From positions 1-64,000 of the forward strand of contig JAVKDO010000057.1 of the NCBI GenBank assembly GCA_040222235.1: a stretch of DNA of 64,000 nucleotides, given 5' to 3'. The notes under the pieces are model-generated. The model was not told the origin of the DNA. It was given only the letters and a program-made list of their open reading frames with translations, and made no database searches. The stretch is from UBA6059 sp040222235 (GTDB taxonomy: Bacteria; Bacteroidota; Bacteroidia; Cytophagales; Cyclobacteriaceae). This document shows positions 54,058 to 62,124 of this stretch, one piece after another (position 1 is the stretch's first letter; the number at the start of each line of letters is the position of its first letter). Both the position numbers and the translations under genes were made by a program.

Positions 54058-54100
54058 ATTTGTAAGAATTGATTCAATTACTACATTTGTGAAAATTGAT
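54058..54100 (+). repeat. 16-bp direct repeat over the padR promoter
   Basis: ATTTGTAAGAATTGAT (54058-54073) and ATTTGTGAAAATTGAT (54085-54100) are 14/16 identical, 27 bp apart. The first covers the -33 box, the second the -7 box. This is a plausible operator for the PadR protein encoded immediately downstream. Confidence 0.55.
54059..54089 (+). promoter_or_regulatory. Promoter of the padR-permease operon
   Basis: TTTG (54059-54062), a 19-bp spacer and TACATTTG (54082-54089) match the Bacteroidota consensus TTTG-N19-TAnnTTTG exactly, the best match in the window. The ATG of padR is 16 bp downstream. Confidence 0.75.
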
Positions 54101-54105
54101 ATATC

Positions 54106-54447
54106 ATGAAGGGAAGGAACCTTGGAGAATTTGAAGAACTGCTCATGCTGATGGTCGCCAACCTCTATCCAGAGGCCTATGGTGTGGCGATCCGCGAAGA
54201 ACTGAAAAAGAGTGCAAGCCGCACCGTCGCAATGGGGGCAGTACATGTCGCACTCAGCAGATTAGAAGAAAAGGGCTATCTCAAGTCTGCACTTGCCGAA
54301 GCGACCCATGAGCGCGGTGGCAGGCGCAAGCGGCTCTTTAGCATTACCGCTGCTGGTAAGAAAGCGGTGCAGGACAATATGGAGCTACGCAACCAACTGT
54401 GGAGCACCGTACCAGAGCTCACCTGGAAAAATATTCAATTTGGATAA
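54106..54447 (+). CDS. PadR-family transcriptional regulator
   Basis: A 113-residue PadR winged-helix repressor. The pattern NLGEFEELLMLMVANLYPEAYGVAIREEL, then GAVHVALSRLEEKGYLKSALAEATHERGGRRKRLFSITAAGKKAV, covers the whole PadR domain. In Bacteroidota such genes commonly stand directly before a macrolide-exporter-like FtsX permease with an N-terminal prefix, as here. Its stop overlaps the start of that gene by 8 bp. The effector is not known. Confidence 0.93.
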   Translation: MKGRNLGEFEELLMLMVANLYPEAYGVAIREELKKSASRTVAMGAVHVALSRLEEKGYLKSALAEATHERGGRRKRLFSITAAGKKAVQDNMELRNQLWSTVPELTWKNIQFG

Positions 54448-57079
54448 GCAGTCACACATACCACCCCGGTGGGGGGAGCGACTACTGCTATGGTTCTGCG
54501 CCGAGGATAGGGTAGAGGAGATACTGGGTGATCTCGACGAATACTACGATCTGTATGCATCGCAGTATCCGGGCTGGCGCGCCAAAGGCTACTACGCTTA
54601 CCATGTGCTCAGCTACCTGCGCCTATACAACTGGAAAAAACGTCAAAACTCAAATAACTGGTCTATGTTTCGCAACTACATTCTGATCGCGTGGCGGTCT
54701 ATTATCAAAAATCCCGGCTATGCGGCTATCAATATTATCGGGCTTGCAGTGGGGATAGCATTTAGTGCATTGATGTACATCTATGTGAGTAATGAGCTAT
54801 CCTATGATAGCTTTCATGCAAAGTCTGATCAGCTCTATCGCATCATTACGGTAGATAAGCGTATACCTGATGACGTCCGCCGCTATGGTCAGATTGTTCC
54901 GCCAGTAGGACCTGCGCTTGTGGAGGATTATCCAGAGGTAGTCGGGCAAGTGCGGCTTTATCAACCTAATGGGCAAATCGTTTTCGATATCAATGGCGAG
55001 AAGCACCAAGAGCGAGAATGGTTTGTTACGCACAATGATTTTTTCAAGTATTTCGATTTCGAATTTTTATATGGAAATGCCCAGACCGCATTCGCTAGTC
55101 CCAAGTCTATGGTGATTACGGAAAAAGCCGCGCAGAAGTATTTTGGGCGCAAGGATTTAGTAGGTGAGGTACTCGAGACTGGTGGTTACGGCCCGGTGAC
55201 CATTACAGGAGTACTTCGTGACCTACCGGAAAATTCTCATCTGAAGTTCAGTATGCTGTTTAGTGATATCGATGCAGGTGAAGACTGGGCTAACTATCTC
55301 AATAGCTGGCAATCATTTGGAGCCTACACGTATATTCTACTCGCCAAGAATTCAAACATTGCTGATCTAAGCAATAAGATGCCAGCCTTTGGGGAGCGAT
55401 ATATGGGTCCTATGGCTCAAGTCATGTCCATCGAGTACCAGGCGATTAGGGATATCTATCTAGCTTCTGAGCGGATTGAAGGCGGGATCAATGATAAAAC
55501 TGGTGAGGTACACTATATCTATATCTATATTTTTGGTTCGTTAGGTTTTTTTATACTGCTTTTCGCTTCCATCAACTATATCAACATTGCTACCGCAAAA
55601 GCGACTTTTCGTGCTAAGGAAATAGGGGTACGCAAGTCCATCGGGGCTGCAAGAGGTCAGTTGATGATGCAGTTCGTCACAGAGTCTTTTGTAGTTACCG
55701 GTCTGGCATATCTCATAGCTACCGCAATTCTTTTTGGTGTATTACCTTATTTCAATGTCATGGCAGATACGAGTTTTGCGGTAGATCGACCAAGTTTAAT
55801 GATTTACCTGTTGCCATTGACTGCTATCGCAATGACCATCGCTTTGCTTTCGGGTACGTATCCCGCGTTGTACTTATCCAGACAAAAAGCTGCTGATACG
55901 TTGAAGGGTGAAGTCGCAAGCGGCAAGAGTTCGGCAGGGTTAAGAAAGGGCCTTGTCGTATTCCAGTTTGTACTCACGATTGTCATGATCTTATCCACTA
56001 TCGTGATTAGTCGCCAGCTCAACTATATCAGTGATAAAGAGCTGGGATTCGATGAGGATCGCTTATTGGTCATAGATATTAATTCCAGAAACGTACGCGC
56101 TCAGTTTCAAACGATGAAGAATGAGTTGGCTGCCATACCTGGAGTGGATGCGGTAGGCGTTTCGTCAAGAGTACCTATGGAGTGGAAGAATATCGGTGAG
56201 GTCTTTATGAAATCTGATTATTCTGAACTTGCTGCTAATGATTCTGTGAAATCCTATTTGATGGGGTTTGATGAAGGTATGAAGGAGACATTCAAGTTCG
56301 AGATGGATGAAGGGAGCTATTTCGAGAGCAACAGTGCCAATGACTCTACAAGAATTATTCTAAATGAATCGGCCGTCGATGCACTCAAACTAAAAGATCC
56401 AATTGGCGCACGGATTAGTATTCTTCGAGGAGGGAGTTCTTACGATGGTCAAGTGATAGGTGTTGTGAAGGATTTCAATTTTCAATCGCTACATCAAAAA
56501 ATCTCACCACTAATCATCGGAGCATGGAACAACCCAGCCAGTATGATCGACTACTTCACGCTAAAAGTAAGTGGAAATGTAGCAAGTGTAATCGACGCGG
56601 CTGCTTCGGTACATGATAAGTTTGATCTGAATTCTCCTATGGAGTACCATTTTCTTGACCAACAAATGGACAAGAACTATGAGGCTGAACAACGTGCTGG
56701 ATTGATATTCAAACTTGGAGCTGTCTTGAGCATCTTGGTGGCTTGTCTCGGACTGTTTGGCCTGGCATCATTTACCATTCAGAGGAAAGCCAAGGAGCTT
56801 GGGATTCGCAAGGTACTCGGGGCAGGAGATGGTCAGCTGTTCGTGCTATTATCCTCTTCCTTTGCCAAGCAGGTCGCCGTAGCAGTCTTGATTGCGACAC
56901 CTATCGGCTACTATGTCACCAATGAGTGGCTGAGCGCCTTTGAGTATCACATCGACCCAGGAGTAGGTACTTTCATTCTATCAGGGCTGATTGCAGCGGT
57001 CATAGCATTGCTTACTATTAGCTATCGTGCGTACAAGGCCGTGCACAGCAATCCAGTGGATTCATTGAAGTACGAGTAG
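54440..57079 (+). CDS. MacB/FtsX-like ABC permease with N-terminal prefix domain
   Basis: An 879-residue permease, start placed at TTG 54440 (LDKQSHIPPRWGERLL), because homologous prefix domains begin near PPRW; the open frame goes back 49 codons within padR and is not family-like. The prefix (about 1-70, WFCAEDRVEEILGDLDEYY) precedes a first TM helix and MacB_PCD domain, a middle FtsX domain (three helices), a second periplasmic domain and a C-terminal FtsX domain with LFGLASFTIQRKAKELGIRKVLGA. It should export a lipid, peptide or antimicrobial, or transmit a mechanical signal, with an ATPase encoded elsewhere. Coupled to padR; terminator at 57101. Confidence 0.92.
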   Translation: MDKQSHIPPRWGERLLLWFCAEDRVEEILGDLDEYYDLYASQYPGWRAKGYYAYHVLSYLRLYNWKKRQNSNNWSMFRNYILIAWRSIIKNPGYAAINIIGLAVGIAFSALMYIYVSNELSYDSFHAKSDQLYRIITVDKRIPDDVRRYGQIVPPVGPALVEDYPEVVGQVRLYQPNGQIVFDINGEKHQEREWFVTHNDFFKYFDFEFLYGNAQTAFASPKSMVITEKAAQKYFGRKDLVGEVLETGGYGPVTITGVLRDLPENSHLKFSMLFSDIDAGEDWANYLNSWQSFGAYTYILLAKNSNIADLSNKMPAFGERYMGPMAQVMSIEYQAIRDIYLASERIEGGINDKTGEVHYIYIYIFGSLGFFILLFASINYINIATAKATFRAKEIGVRKSIGAARGQLMMQFVTESFVVTGLAYLIATAILFGVLPYFNVMADTSFAVDRPSLMIYLLPLTAIAMTIALLSGTYPALYLSRQKAADTLKGEVASGKSSAGLRKGLVVFQFVLTIVMILSTIVISRQLNYISDKELGFDEDRLLVIDINSRNVRAQFQTMKNELAAIPGVDAVGVSSRVPMEWKNIGEVFMKSDYSELAANDSVKSYLMGFDEGMKETFKFEMDEGSYFESNSANDSTRIILNESAVDALKLKDPIGARISILRGGSSYDGQVIGVVKDFNFQSLHQKISPLIIGAWNNPASMIDYFTLKVSGNVASVIDAAASVHDKFDLNSPMEYHFLDQQMDKNYEAEQRAGLIFKLGAVLSILVACLGLFGLASFTIQRKAKELGIRKVLGAGDGQLFVLLSSSFAKQVAVAVLIATPIGYYVTNEWLSAFEYHIDPGVGTFILSGLIAAVIALLTISYRAYKAVHSNPVDSLKYE

Positions 57080-57100
57080 CGGCAAGATTTGGTGAGCTTA

Positions 57101-57133
57101 AAGGGCTTGAATACTAACAAGCCCTTCTTTTTT
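57101..57133 (+). terminator. Intrinsic terminator of the padR-permease operon
   Basis: AAGGGCTTG and CAAGCCCTT form a perfect 9-bp stem with an 8-nt loop, followed by CTTTTTTTG. It begins 22 bp past the permease stop. Confidence 0.92.
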
Positions 57134-57198
57134 GACTAGTGTTTTAACTCTTTGGAAATAAATTCCTAAAAGCCCTCTTCTTTTTAATCTAAAGAATT

Positions 57199-57218
57199 CC
57201 CCGATGCTTGCATCGGGG
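57199..57218. repeat. REP-like hairpin 1
   Basis: CCCCGATGC and GCATCGGGG, 9-bp perfect arms around TT. It is G+C-rich against an A+T-rich background. Confidence 0.7.
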
Positions 57219-57234
57219 TTCCAATAAAACCGTC

Positions 57235-57254
57235 ATCCCCGCGAAGGCGGGGAT
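57235..57254. repeat. REP-like hairpin 2
   Basis: ATCCCCGC and GCGGGGAT, perfect 8-bp arms with a GAAG loop. The surrounding sequence GTCATCCCCGCGAAGGCG resembles an intergenic repeat found in many bacteria. Confidence 0.7.
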
Positions 57255-57270
57255 CCAAATGAGAAATTTC

Positions 57271-57294
57271 TGTTTTGATCTTTAGATCAAAACA
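57271..57294. repeat. Hairpin 3
   Basis: TGTTTTGATCT and AGATCAAAACA, perfect 11-bp arms around TT. Confidence 0.7.
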
Positions 57295-57315
57295 TGTGCT
57301 CAACTTGATTGGGTA

Positions 57316-57400
57316 TGAAACCAGCGAAACCTGCCTCGTCGGCAGACGGGTACCCCGATGGCTTGCCTCGGGGTGCCCGACCAGGGGATAGTTGGTTTCA
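57316..57400. repeat. Compound hairpin 4
   Basis: Outer arms TGAAACCA (57316-57323) and TGGTTTCA (57393-57400) enclose CTGCC/GGCAG (57331-57345) and a 12-bp stem, CGGGTACCCCGA (57347-57358) with TCGGGGTGCCCG (57368-57379), one G-T pair. The nested form resembles a small mobile or RNA element. Confidence 0.65.
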
Positions 57401-57650
57401 AGAAATTTTTTATTCTGTCTAGTTCCTCCTGGCAGAATGCAGATAAACCGGACTTAAGAAGATTCTGCTAAATAGCGCAACTTTTATGGCTTTTTATCAA
57501 TAGTTTAATTGCGCTAAACTTTATTTCTTGACACTAAAAATCTAGTTGTGATTTCCTTTCTTTACGTTTTTAGAAGAATCAAAAGCCGTTGGTTAGTGTC
57601 GTTTGAATGTTTCTTGCTCAAGAGGCTTCTATTGAAAGAAATAACAGCTC

Positions 57651-58604
57651 GTGTTGGTGAATTCAAAAAAAGACATTGTCCTGCTGCTGCCTTTTTATGG
57701 TAGATTTCCTGTTTGGATTGATGCATTTTTGAGGTCGTGCGAATTCAACCCACAGATAGAATGGTTAATCTTTAGTGATATCGAAAAACCAGCGTATCAA
57801 CCTGAAAACGTACAGTTTATTCCTCTTGGTAAAGCCGGTCTTGCGGATTTGATTCGTGAGAAGACTGGGATTTTACATGACCTTGCAAACCCACATAAGC
57901 TCTGCGATTTTAAGCCCTTGTATGGCCATATTTTTGAGGAGTATATTGGCGATCGGACTTTTTGGGGGCATTGTGATATGGATGTGATCTGGGGAGATAT
58001 GAACTCTTTTTTAAAAGGGATTGACTATATGAGCTATGATATCATATCCTCTAGGCAATATGCAGTAAGCGGACATTTTACCCTTTATCGAAATACCAGC
58101 GAACTCAATTTCTTTTACAAGCAGGTGCCAAATTACAAAAAGGCGTTTTCTGATAGCAACTATCAGGGTTTTGATGAAGGATACTTTTCATTTCACCTTT
58201 TTCAGGAAATCCAAAATAAAAACCTAAACGCGAATGCGTATTGGGAAAAGAGAAATTGCATTGACAGAGGAGAACTTCAAAGGCTACCAATAGGATGGTA
58301 CTGGCGACAAGGTGAGATACGAAACATCTTTGGATTAAGGGGCAACTACCTACACATGATCGATTGGAAGCATACGCTAGAAAGAGTCGACCTCCAGGAT
58401 GTTACTACGTTAAGGTTTTTCAGAATCAATCAATTTGGCCTCTGGATAAGTACACCATCACTATTGCACCTTGCCCGCATTGTAAAACAGTTCAATCCAA
58501 TGTCTTTGCTTGGCTACTTGGCACGTAGAATTAAGCGAAACCTTATACCTATGAAAACTAATATTCGTCCCAATGTTCCAGAAGGTTACACTGTCCTTCA
58601 TTAG
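57651..58604 (+). CDS. DUF6625 family protein, putative glycosyltransferase-like
   Basis: A 317-residue protein of the DUF6625 type: LLLPFYGRFPVWIDAFLRSC, then WLIFSD, and a DxD-like motif at residues 109-111 (GHCDMDVIWGD), with a second acidic region DEGYFSFHLF. These features fit a GT-A-like transferase in surface polysaccharide loci, but the activity is not proven. The start is GTG at 57651; TTG 57654 and GTG 57657 are alternatives. The last base of its TAG stop is the first base of the MITE-like element that follows. Confidence 0.8.
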   Translation: MLVNSKKDIVLLLPFYGRFPVWIDAFLRSCEFNPQIEWLIFSDIEKPAYQPENVQFIPLGKAGLADLIREKTGILHDLANPHKLCDFKPLYGHIFEEYIGDRTFWGHCDMDVIWGDMNSFLKGIDYMSYDIISSRQYAVSGHFTLYRNTSELNFFYKQVPNYKKAFSDSNYQGFDEGYFSFHLFQEIQNKNLNANAYWEKRNCIDRGELQRLPIGWYWRQGEIRNIFGLRGNYLHMIDWKHTLERVDLQDVTTLRFFRINQFGLWISTPSLLHLARIVKQFNPMSLLGYLARRIKRNLIPMKTNIRPNVPEGYTVLH

Positions 58605-58760
58605 GGCACCTCAAAAACTCGTTTTGAGAATTTGATCAAAGATTTTTTTGTGAGAGAAGACTCCTAAAACGGAGTTTAGCAACGCTAATTGAGTATTTTG
58701 GTAACCATGTATCAGGAAAAAGATCATTTCAAAAATCAAAGAGGGTATTTAGAGGTGCCC
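58604..58760. mobile_element. MITE-like element with 9-bp terminal inverted repeats and ATTA duplication
   Basis: A 157-bp element bounded by GGGCACCTC (58604-58612) and GAGGTGCCC (58752-58760), a perfect 9-bp terminal inverted repeat, flanked on both sides by ATTA (58600-58603 and 58761-58764), as expected for a 4-bp target-site duplication. It has no open frame for a transposase. Nested hairpins follow the left end (CTCAAAA/TTTTGAG at 58610-58628 and ACTCC/GGAGT at 58660-58675). It is probably a non-autonomous derivative of an insertion sequence. The stop of the preceding gene is TAG with or without the insertion. Confidence 0.7.
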
Positions 58761-58800
58761 ATTAGTTGAAGTTGTCAGAATTGGCATATGATAATAAAAG

Positions 58801-60279
58801 ATGAGGCGCTCGATTGAGGTAAAAAAACCGATACAAGCTGTTATCGTATTTTCGGTTTTGGCTCTTCTTCCTGCGCTGGTGAGTGTAGTCCTACTTCCTG
58901 TTTATCTAAAAGAGCTCAAGCCAGAGGAGTACGGAACCCTGACAATACTGAATCTGATCGGCTCATTTTATGCAGCTGTGTCAATTGCTCAAATAAACAT
59001 ATCTGCGTCTACGAACTACTTTGACTATACCAAGGAACCGGACAAGCTCCAAAAATTCAAATCAACACTTTTCACTTTCTCACTTTCGATAGCTAGTGCT
59101 ACTTTTTTTGTGTTCTGTCTGGTCGGTCTACTCTTTTTTGACTCCTTTACTAAATCTGAATCCATAGGCTTTATACCTCTTGGATTTATGGTTTTGGTGA
59201 CACAGTATATGGCTCAGCTAAAATCGGTCTATCTGGTATTTGTCAAAAATGAGTATCAATTGAAGGAGTTCATAGCTTACTCTGTCTCGCTTCTTTTTCT
59301 CAATTCTTCATTTCAGTATTACTTAATAGTAGTAGAAAAGCTGGGCGTCACTGGTTCACTGCTAGGAGCTATGATCAGCAATATCATTGTGACCGTGACA
59401 CTTCTGATCATCCAAAGAAGACTGATTGACTTTAGTCCTGATAAGCAAATGATGAAGAGTGCATTAAGGCTCTCCATCCCCTTTGTCCCAATCATTCTGA
59501 TGAGTTGGCTTTTCGCATCCGGCGACCGGTTTTTGCTTGAAAGGCTTACGAATTTAACTACGGTCGGTAGATATGCCGTGTTGATTGGCTTGCTCTTGCT
59601 CGCCGACAATGTTTTCAGTTCATTGGGCAATGCCTTTAGACCAATTATTTTCAAGAGCTTCCAGATTTTAGGTGCTCGGGAGCTTACATCTATCCGGCAA
59701 TTCGCAGCACTGTATGCCAAGTTTGGTCTTTTTACACTCTCCGGGGTAGTACTGGTAGGGAGCAACATTAGTATCATTACCAGCAATGAAAAGTACCTCT
59801 CCGTGGTTCCACTTTTTACTTTAGGTGCTTTGGTGCTTCTTCCGAAGCTCATTCTGAGGATTCCGTATTTGCAACTTATGTTTAATAAAGACACAAGGTT
59901 GATTGCCTGGATGACCTTAGCGTCGATGGTCGTCCTGGTGGTGTCCCTGACTGCTTTTATTCCTAGTCAGGGGATCAATGGGGCGCTGTATGCCATTGGC
60001 CTCTCTAATACTTGTTACCTTTTATTGTTCTACTTTTTCGCCCAGCGGAGATTTCCGCTCCCCCCTATGATATTCAGAGATGCATTACTCATCATTGCTG
60101 GGTATTTGCTCATTGTGGGTCTGTTTTACTTAGGACATCAAACAGGTATGTTTCCGATAAATCTCTACGGTCTTTTTCAGTTTATTGCTGTGACAAGTTT
60201 TTTACTTCTACTTTTCTTCAGATACCCAAATTCAGGCAACAAACTGGCTGGAGTATTTCAAAAATCAAAAACTTGTTGA
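58801..60279 (+). CDS. Polysaccharide flippase (Wzx-like)
   Basis: A 492-residue membrane protein with about 12-14 TM helices. It belongs to the MATE/polysaccharide-export (PST) superfamily; the opening FSVLALLPALVSVVLLPVYLKELKPEEYGTL is typical of O-antigen flippases. It should move undecaprenyl-linked oligosaccharides across the inner membrane. The neighbours (sulfotransferase, fucosyltransferase, methyltransferase) support this. Its end overlaps the next gene's probable start by 4 bp. Confidence 0.9.
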   Translation: MRRSIEVKKPIQAVIVFSVLALLPALVSVVLLPVYLKELKPEEYGTLTILNLIGSFYAAVSIAQINISASTNYFDYTKEPDKLQKFKSTLFTFSLSIASATFFVFCLVGLLFFDSFTKSESIGFIPLGFMVLVTQYMAQLKSVYLVFVKNEYQLKEFIAYSVSLLFLNSSFQYYLIVVEKLGVTGSLLGAMISNIIVTVTLLIIQRRLIDFSPDKQMMKSALRLSIPFVPIILMSWLFASGDRFLLERLTNLTTVGRYAVLIGLLLLADNVFSSLGNAFRPIIFKSFQILGARELTSIRQFAALYAKFGLFTLSGVVLVGSNISIITSNEKYLSVVPLFTLGALVLLPKLILRIPYLQLMFNKDTRLIAWMTLASMVVLVVSLTAFIPSQGINGALYAIGLSNTCYLLLFYFFAQRRFPLPPMIFRDALLIIAGYLLIVGLFYLGHQTGMFPINLYGLFQFIAVTSFLLLLFFRYPNSGNKLAGVFQKSKTC

Positions 60280-61262
60280 AGCGTTTGAAACTACTGAACC
60301 AGATTAAAGAATATAAACGGCTCAAGGCTATCAAAGCCATTGAGTCGGAAAGAAGCGTCACAGACGATTTTTATGGAAAGGTCATGTGCTTATTTGCTAG
60401 TCCTCGCGGCGGGTCTACCTGGCTGCTGGAAACACTTATGAGAAGGACCAACTTCGTCCCGATCAACGAGCCGTTTTTTCAGGGAAAACTTAGGGTCGAT
60501 GGAGCAATGCCTTCTTTTTTTGAGGGACGGCCGTATTTGAAGAATCTGAAGTACTGGTACCACCAGCCCATAGTGGATGAAAATGAAACTGATGAGGACA
60601 AAGAAAATTTGAGAAAGATATTTTCAGGAAAATATCTTAATCCTATCCTTACGCCTTATTCCAACCTTGCCCAGTTACGGAAAGCGGAAAAATTCATTAT
60701 CAAGTTTTGTTACGGCAACCTCATGTTGCCATGGATAGTCAATCATTTTAATGTGGCAGCTATTTTCTTGGTTAGGCACCCTTGTGCTGTGATAGCTTCG
60801 CAGCTCAACGTGGCAGGCGCTTTTGACTATGTCATCAAACACCCAGGATTTTCGTTACCCACTTTCAAAAACTCAAATTATTTCAGCCAATTTGATGCTG
60901 TGCTCAGCAACCTGTCTCGACCCGAAGAGATACTGGCGGCCATATGGTGCATTACCATAAGTCACGTAATCAACCACGCGGATCATGGGGTCAGGTGGCA
61001 CACGGTCAGGTATGAGGACTTGCTTCATGATCCAGCCCAAGAACTGTTGAAGATAGAAAAAAGGTTTCCAGAGTTTGGATGGTCAGACGGAAATTGGGAA
61101 CAAATGATTACCCCAAGTAAGACTACACTGGACGAGAATCTAAAAAATCACTTACTTTTCGGTACTCAGGAAGAGAAGTGGAAAGATCAGCTCAGCAAGA
61201 GGCAGATTGAGAATACTCTTTCTGTCGTGAAAGCATTTGACATCAAGCTCTACAGTAGTTAA
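60276..61262 (+). CDS. Sulfotransferase family protein
   Basis: A 328-residue PAPS-dependent sulfotransferase when started at TTG 60276 (TTGA overlap with the flippase stop); an open frame continues 88 codons back inside the flippase gene and is not credible as protein. The 5'-phosphosulfate-binding loop is ASPRGGSTWLLETL (residues 41-54), and the 3'-phosphate motif is LVRHPCAVIASQLN (Arg167, Ser175). It would sulfate a carbohydrate or lipid; next to glycan genes a sugar acceptor is likely. TTG at 60273 is another possible start. Confidence 0.85.
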   Translation: MKRLKLLNQIKEYKRLKAIKAIESERSVTDDFYGKVMCLFASPRGGSTWLLETLMRRTNFVPINEPFFQGKLRVDGAMPSFFEGRPYLKNLKYWYHQPIVDENETDEDKENLRKIFSGKYLNPILTPYSNLAQLRKAEKFIIKFCYGNLMLPWIVNHFNVAAIFLVRHPCAVIASQLNVAGAFDYVIKHPGFSLPTFKNSNYFSQFDAVLSNLSRPEEILAAIWCITISHVINHADHGVRWHTVRYEDLLHDPAQELLKIEKRFPEFGWSDGNWEQMITPSKTTLDENLKNHLLFGTQEEKWKDQLSKRQIENTLSVVKAFDIKLYSS

Positions 61263-61284
61263 ATATCCATTTGCATAACCAAGT

Positions 61285-62112
61285 ATGATACAGATCGAGA
61301 TTAATGGAAGACTTGGAAATCATTTATTTCAGTATGCTTTTGGAATTTCAGCATCCAGGCAGTTAGGCACTCGTTTTTCGTTTAAAAATGAAGACAGACT
61401 TGAGATAGACGAGTATTTTGAATTGCCCTCCTACAAAAGAGGGTTTTTAAAGATTCCCTTTTTAATACGCTTATATGATAGGGTGAAGTCTATGATTGAT
61501 ACTACCAGAAATGTAGTGGTGCTGGATGAGTACCAGACTCAGGTAGACCTAAAAGACAATGTGACCTACAGAGGCCATTTTCAGTCATATGATTTCTTCA
61601 AAGAGCATGAACAGCTTGTGCGAAGAGAATTCACAATCAAGGAGCAATTCACAAAAGACTTCAATTCCCGATATGGGGATATCTTTAGCACTAATGAAGT
61701 CATTGGGGTACACATCAGAAGAGGAGATTACTTGGATGTGCATCTTCCTGAGCTTGGCTCAAAAGGGTTGCAACTACCTATTTCCTATTACAGAAAATGC
61801 CTGAAAGAGATATGTTCTAATAAAAACTCCATTGTGTACTTTGCTAGTGACGATATAGAATTCGTAAAAAAGCAATTTGAAAATAAGCCCAATTATATAT
61901 TCTCAACAAATGAGCTAATTATTGATTTTATTGCTCTGAGCAGCGTGGATAAACTAATTACATCAAATAGTTCTTTTTCATGGTGGGCTGGCTTTCTTAA
62001 CCAGAGGTGTCAAAAAGTATATGCTCCCAAACATCACCTGGGTTTCAAAGTTGGTAAGACCGTGCCAGCAGGAATCATGTATGAAGGGTTTGATTGGGTA
62101 GATGTCTATTGA
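61285..62112 (+). CDS. Alpha-1,2-fucosyltransferase-like GT11
   Basis: A 275-residue glycosyltransferase of family 11. Motifs: NGRLGNHLFQYAFG at the N terminus, GVHIRRGDYLDV (GDP-fucose binding, with the conserved HxRRGD) and SNSSFSWWAGFLN near residue 230. It would transfer fucose (or a similar deoxyhexose) from GDP-sugar in the cytoplasm. It lies 22 bp after the sulfotransferase, within the glycan operon. Confidence 0.92.
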   Translation: MIQIEINGRLGNHLFQYAFGISASRQLGTRFSFKNEDRLEIDEYFELPSYKRGFLKIPFLIRLYDRVKSMIDTTRNVVVLDEYQTQVDLKDNVTYRGHFQSYDFFKEHEQLVRREFTIKEQFTKDFNSRYGDIFSTNEVIGVHIRRGDYLDVHLPELGSKGLQLPISYYRKCLKEICSNKNSIVYFASDDIEFVKKQFENKPNYIFSTNELIIDFIALSSVDKLITSNSSFSWWAGFLNQRCQKVYAPKHHLGFKVGKTVPAGIMYEGFDWVDVY

Positions 62113-62124
62113 TATCCCCGAAAA

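Larger units (their letters stand above)
57134..57650. other. Hairpin-rich noncoding region before the glycan genes
   Basis: No protein gene is seen. Six inverted repeats follow each other: 57199-57218, 57235-57254, 57271-57294, 57316-57400 (compound), 57432-57468 (GCAGAAT/ATTCTGC) and 57473-57516 (TAGCGCAA/TTGCGCTA, which competes with AGTTTA/TAAACT). The second carries the GTCATCCCCGCGAAG type of sequence known as a widely spread intergenic repeat in bacteria. It may include REP-like elements, a noncoding RNA, or the leader of the glycan operon. Confidence 0.6.

Noticed and set aside
54293..54439. N-terminal extension of the permease frame
   Set aside because: It overlaps padR in another frame and is unlike prefix-domain proteins; TTG at 54440 fits better.
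59319..59894. 191-codon frame on the minus strand inside the flippase gene
   Set aside because: It is antisense to a clear membrane protein and has no family features; long antisense frames arise from the hydrophobic codon bias of the real gene.
60012..60275. N-terminal extension of the sulfotransferase frame
   Set aside because: It lies entirely within the flippase gene and the residues resemble an out-of-frame translation; the TTG overlapping the flippase stop is a better start.
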